From contig NZ_GL892007.1 of assembly GCF_000213575.1 (NCBI RefSeq), positions 340,349-404,348 of the forward strand: a stretch of 64,000 nucleotides of DNA, read 5' to 3'. Below the pieces are notes generated by a model that was not told the DNA's origin, did no database searches, and worked only from the letters and a program-made list of their open reading frames with translations. Position 1 is the first letter of the stretch; every line of letters begins with the position of its first letter. Shown one piece after another: positions 63,120 to 64,000 of the stretch. This stretch comes from Dysgonomonas mossii DSM 22836 (GTDB taxonomy: Bacteria > Bacteroidota > Bacteroidia > Bacteroidales > Dysgonomonadaceae). Made by a program: the position numbers and the translations under genes.

Positions 63120-63339
63120 AAGAGCAAACCTCCCCGAACAAATAAACTATAAGAGCAAAGTTTATAAAGTTGATATTAGGTTAAGTGCTTTGTATTCGAT
63201 TGGTAGAACAAATAAATTACCGAATGATGCTATTATAGTCAAGGTATTAAGCCGAAAACTGAAAAGCAGTACCGATATATATAACAGACCTTACAAGCCT
63301 TCAATTTTTATATTCACTCCCATAGAGCCAAAGAAATAA
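63106..63339 (+). CDS. Hypothetical protein, 77 aa
   Basis: Not recognised. Basic, beta-rich by appearance (KVYKVDIRLSALYSIGRTNK), ends FIFTPIEPKK. Overlaps the preceding gene, so both are translated together. Confidence 0.55.
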   Translation: MKTFKRANLPEQINYKSKVYKVDIRLSALYSIGRTNKLPNDAIIVKVLSRKLKSSTDIYNRPYKPSIFIFTPIEPKK

Positions 63340-63384
63340 AGTATTCACAAGGGGCGGTAACCCTGCCCCACAATAACCAAAGAC

Positions 63385-63540
63385 ATGAAAGCAACAAATC
63401 ATTTTCAAAATACGATAAAAGCATATTTAGACAAACGTGCCGAGATAGACTTACTTTTTTCATTTCGTTACTCCCTACCCGAAAAAAAGTTAGAGGATTG
63501 CTGTTTATGGATAGCTATCCATAAAACACATTATGCGTAG
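63385..63540 (+). pseudogene. 5' remnant of a PcfK-like gene
   Basis: Starts MKATNHFQNTIKAYLDKRAE like Bacteroidales PcfK-like proteins, keeps family sequence to about codon 41 (EKKLEDCC), then goes into unrelated codons and a stop at 63540. Complete relatives are over 100 aa. The break coincides with a TATGGATAGC/TATCCATA palindrome near 63507-63524, probably the end of an inserted element. Confidence 0.7.
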
Positions 63541-63637
63541 CTATACATTATGTTTAGATAACAGCTTTTCTCTTTTTAAAAATCCTATATTACAATCAAT
63601 TAGAGGATTTGCTTAACGCTTTTTCTTTACATAATAA

Positions 63638-63681
63638 ATTTCATCCGCTCGTCTTTGTATTGACTGGCGAACGGATGAAAT
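63638..63681 (-). terminator. Hairpin after the recombinase remnant
   Basis: ATTTCATCCGCTCG (63638-63651) pairs with CGAACGGATGAAAT (63668-63681) with one mismatch. It lies 7 bases past the stop of the remnant and may be its terminator or an element end. Confidence 0.5.
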
Positions 63682-63688
63682 AAGATTT

Positions 63689-63985
63689 TTATCGGAAGCT
63701 CATCAACTCTTCAAGTAATCCCTTGTCCTTTTCCCATAGATTTTCCGATTCAATATTGGGGCTTAGTCGTAAATAAGCTCTTTCTATTGCCTCTCTTTTT
63801 TGCTTTGAGTCTGAACGTGCATATATTTCTGTTGTCATAACAGAAGAATGTCCAAGAATATCCCTTATATGATGGAGTATAACTCCGGCTTGAAGCAAAT
63901 GCATTGCTTTTGTGTGCCGAAGTGTATGGCAGCTTATATGTCCTGTGAAAAATGCAGGATTTTCTTTTCTTGTCTTTATCAACAT
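63689..63985 (-). pseudogene. C-terminal part of a tyrosine recombinase (XerD/TnpA-like), frame broken
   Basis: 98 codons: CHTLRHTKAMHLLQAGV (His-x-x-Arg), DILGHSSVMTTEIYARSDSK (His, Tyr) and a tail of the type seen in recombinases encoded in trios on transposable elements. An in-frame TAG lies 9 bases before the first ATG (63985), so the N-terminal half is absent from this frame. Either a pseudogene or a frameshifted gene reaching outside the window. Confidence 0.75.
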
Positions 63986-64000
63986 ATTTATCTAGGATGT

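Larger units (their letters stand above)
51835..64000. mobile_element. Second integrative element, left part
   Basis: Starts near the integrase remnant with an attachment-like repeat region, then two integrases, a RhuM-like gene, a methylase/nuclease operon, HTH proteins and transfer-associated small genes, and reaches the right edge. Its right end is outside the window or was disrupted near 63540, where a pcfK-like gene is broken. Extent approximate. Confidence 0.5.

Overview
The window looks like an AT-rich Bacteroidales chromosome segment (Bacteroides, Parabacteroides or Dysgonomonas type; the genus cannot be fixed from sequence alone). The reasons are a CTnDOT-type conjugation gene set (DUF3408, DUF4134, DUF4133, DUF4141, DUF3989, DUF3872), RteC- and DUF3873-family genes, tyrosine recombinases of the Bacteroidetes type, a hybrid histidine kinase with an HPt domain, TAnnTTTG-type -7 promoter boxes, and little Shine-Dalgarno signal. 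No rRNA, tRNA or CRISPR array was seen.

Layout. (1) 1-2.9 kb: probable resident chromosome, with a hybrid sensor kinase (cut by the left edge) divergent from a small secreted protein gene that has a sigma-54-like promoter. (2) 3.2-9.9 kb: accessory genes: a HipBA-like toxin-antitoxin pair, two dihydrofolate-reductase-fold proteins, a MarR regulator divergent from a UvrA-like ATPase, an RteC-family protein, and a strongly structured RNA leader. (3) 10-13.2 kb: replication-like module (two excisionase-type HTH proteins around a Toprim/RecA-like primase-helicase) and a PD-(D/E)XK-like protein. (4) 13.3-22.0 kb: DUF3945 protein and a six-gene leftward defence operon: XRE regulator, cytosine-5 methylase, a giant protein with two GHKL ATPase modules, a receiver-domain protein, a DUF3427-HNH nuclease and Vsr. 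(5) 22.0-25.7 kb: mobilization genes (coupling protein, MobB relaxase, MobA), then a candidate oriT. (6) 26.2-37.4 kb: the rightward tra operon, ending at a terminator. (7) 37.4-39.3 kb: a reverse transcriptase gene with its own promoter, and ArdA. (8) 39.4-51.6 kb: an array of small single-function genes (GNATs, DUF3795, NTF2-like, AlkD-like, hydrolase, DJ-1, MmcQ, DUF1398), split by a 4.4 kb unit carrying DUF3873 and a Septu-like ATPase/HNH pair and bounded by a 647 bp direct repeat. (9) 51.6-52.1 kb: an integrase remnant and repeated decamers, a probable element junction. (10) 52.1-64 kb: a second element with two tandem integrases, a RhuM-like protein, a five-gene methylase/nuclease operon containing three unrecognised genes, two HTH proteins, transfer-associated small genes, a truncated PcfK-like gene and a recombinase remnant at the right edge.

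Together this is one, probably two, nested integrative conjugative elements loaded with defence and stress cargo. MobA/MobB and the coupling protein would process DNA at oriT, the Tra proteins build the type IV secretion channel, ArdA blunts host restriction, and the R-M-like operons, the Septu-like pair and perhaps the RT defend host or element. The strongest candidates for an under-described system are the GHKL/receiver/Dcm/Vsr operon (a predicted phosphorelay inside a restriction system), the five-gene operon at 55.1-60.2 kb, and the reverse transcriptase at 37.4 kb.
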